From Acidobacteriota bacterium (lineage in GTDB: Bacteria > Acidobacteriota > Thermoanaerobaculia > Gp7-AA8), in assembly GCA_003223695.1 (NCBI GenBank), contig QHVY01000130.1:1-6912 (forward strand): a stretch of DNA of 6,912 nucleotides, written 5' to 3'. This document shows positions 6,501-6,912 of this stretch, piece by piece (position 1 is the stretch's first letter; each line of letters starts with the position of its first letter). The position numbers were made by a program, and so were the translations under genes. The notes under the pieces were generated by a model. The model saw only the letters and a program-made list of their open reading frames with translations. It was not told the origin of the DNA and ran no database searches.

Positions 6501-6912
6501 TGAACGTGCTGGCAATCGACGAACACCAGGAGCTCGAGCAGCGCGAGTCATTCCTGCGCACGCAGCGCGACGACCTCGTGCAGGCGATCGAATCGCTGCG
6601 CGGCACGATTCGCAAAATCAATATCACCTCACGCGAGATATTCCGTGACGCCTTCGCCGCCGTCAATCAGTCTTTCGGCGAGATCTTTGCGTCGCTCTTC
6701 GGTGGCGGAGCGGCAAGAATGCAGCTCCTCGATGAAGAAGACATCCTCGAGAGCGGCATCGAGCTGATCGCCCAACCGCCGGGAAAAAAGAATCAGTCGA
6801 TCGCGCTGCTTTCCGGCGGCGAACGCGCCCTCACCGCGCTGGCATTGCTCTTCGCGATCTTTCGCTACAAACCGAGTCCATTCTGCATTCTCGACGAAGT
6901 CGACGCGCCGCT
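3563..6912 (+). CDS. smc: Chromosome segregation ATPase SMC (3' end cut by window)
   Basis: SMC is the core ATPase of bacterial condensin, which works with ScpA and ScpB to compact and separate chromosomes. About 1116 residues are visible, and only the last few tens should be missing. The N-terminus 'LEKLEINGFKSF' is typical of the family and fixes ATG 3563. The Walker A motif is GPNGCGKS (32-39) and the Q-loop glutamine is Q144 in 'YSVMEQGKID'. A first long coiled coil (about 165-505) follows, rich in Ala, Glu, Arg and Leu heptads. The hinge domain spans about 510-670 and includes 'GRAAF', 'VTLDGDIV' and 'LLIGG'. The second coiled coil (about 670-1010) leads to the C-terminal head 'VNQSFGEIF', the signature LLSGGE (S1084-E1087) and Walker B 'FCILDEVDAPL' (D1111, E1112). 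No stop or frameshift interrupts the frame. The oddity is a 53-bp palindromic element read in frame in the hinge (residues 577-594). It replaces the family's usual 'FLPL' and variable stretch after GRATF. All ATPase motifs are intact, so the protein is expected to work. Confidence 0.97.
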   Translation, partial: MLRLEKLEINGFKSFYDPAQLSFPAALTAVVGPNGCGKSNICDAIIWVLGENRASHIRGETMDDVIFQGSARRRPLSMGEVTLTLKTDNGHPVSDDGTITLHRRVFRTGESEFRLNGKRVRMKDISDILMDTGLGIRNYSVMEQGKIDLILSNKPQDRRRLIEEAAGITKYKTKRRAAELKLDETQANLLRIDDTLAEVTRNLNSLKRQAGKARRHKEVSEELSTAKRGLYKGRIVAAQAEQRASNDAVAAAQAVESELAAQLATDEAALAENRTLLTTQSSRASSVREEIASVTGDVERLRSFLRQSESTLGDLRGRIDVARAQFAEIEIEAGDQQLQLDQKTSALESARAERNRLREIADQLERERSEKSDEVRGHEKALADARETLMRTIARLAEARNQVHQIEVAVEKCEFYLGKLTDAARKATESRDGARMTMSEWDAALRNAEAALVAAQHAARDASAHRDELTARRDSMRESLASARDRVSQITYKIDSLRTLLASLEAQDEDVRRAILELIPNAASAAESVRAAEGFEAALDTLLREVSKATVVDDASTAFEAIKRLRSRGAGRAAFINVEPALSRFAPAGEPALRGDAIYAVIGEGDVADAVRRAIPEAYIVGDLQQAIDRAKERPNATFVTLDGDIVRGPLLIGGKTEGATPGVFSLKRQLADMQALLGTEETRATRLAAELQSLEEELRAADDARILAEERAREAESQLRDQRSNRDRALLELDRFERELAVTSEEQTLYAEEKAQLVTRRNSAVAELQTLERREQETHEQIRTHETQLATARAEFEHVTDVASHARVDVEAASGAVNAAQREHENLSRIVISLGARATQLQQEIELLQRKYRETEVASEDARQQLDTAIARLHQLGELRIALEAEVADLESRVQQLEGRAVASRELWNTSKDSLFEAERRRDRANAAFDLLREQIALDLHAGVDALADIDPPADDEARAGLEAEVARLTEHLERIGPVNVLAIDEHQELEQRESFLRTQRDDLVQAIESLRGTIRKINITSREIFRDAFAAVNQSFGEIFASLFGGGAARMQLLDEEDILESGIELIAQPPGKKNQSIALLSGGERALTALALLFAIFRYKPSPFCILDEVDAP
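5292..5344. repeat. Palindromic (REP-like) element, copy B, in frame inside smc
   Basis: This 53-bp element has the same plan as copy A at 2372-2423. The outer arms are ACGTAG (5292-5297) and CTACGT (5339-5344). Hairpin 1 is AACCGGCT-ctt-AGCCGGTT (5298-5316, 8 bp perfect). Hairpin 2 is GCGCCGGCT-ggag-AGCCGGCGC (5318-5339, 9 bp perfect). Between copies, hairpin 1 shows paired changes at its base (CG/CG in A, AA/TT in B), and hairpin 2 differs widely yet stays paired. In the smc frame it reads NVEPALSRFAPAGEPALR (with the preceding A of AAC). The other two forward frames hit TAG within the element, so only one frame could be tolerated. The encoded stretch lies in a hinge region that varies between SMC proteins and is probably surface exposed. 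Confidence 0.85.

Noticed and set aside
5624..6551. Long minus-strand open frames (254 and 237 residues) opposite the second half of smc
   Set aside because: They lie fully opposite a certain coding sequence, are Arg-rich or low in complexity, and show no domain. They are the usual mirror frames of GC-rich genes.

Overview
The window is GC-rich and densely coded, with no RNA gene, CRISPR array or transposase gene. It suggests a Gram-negative bacterium, because one gene carries a TonB-type C-terminal domain behind a single membrane anchor. The mix of zinc-ribbon membrane proteins, heptamer-type intergenic repeats and small palindromic elements would fit Acidobacteriota or a similar environmental phylum. 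That placement is inference; no marker here fixes the taxon.

Layout. Positions 2-2390 (+) hold four tightly coupled genes. They are the 3' end of a probable beta-propeller protein, a zinc-ribbon/membrane/TonB_C protein, a second zinc-ribbon membrane protein, and a membrane-anchored TPR-like protein. The first two junctions are the identical 8-base overlap ATGAGTAA and the third is a GTGA overlap, so this is almost certainly one operon. Three of the four products are predicted to be membrane-anchored, so they may form or serve one envelope complex. Its function is not known from the sequence.

At 2372-2423 a 52-bp palindromic element separates this operon from a convergent serine hydrolase gene (2418-3389, -; beta-lactamase/AmiE-like family). 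Both genes take their stop codons from the element. The hydrolase and the following gene, smc, are divergent. The 173 bp between them is largely a pair of inverted heptamer arrays, which also reach into the hydrolase start. The rest of the window (3563-6912, +) is nearly all of the chromosome-organising ATPase gene smc, cut by the window end just after the Walker B motif.

The main observation is a second copy of the palindromic element (5292-5344) inside smc. It is read in frame and encodes about 18 residues (577-594) in the hinge domain. The two copies differ in sequence but fold into the same three-stem shape with compensating base changes. This indicates a dispersed, structure-conserved element that supplies stop codons at one site and protein sequence at another.
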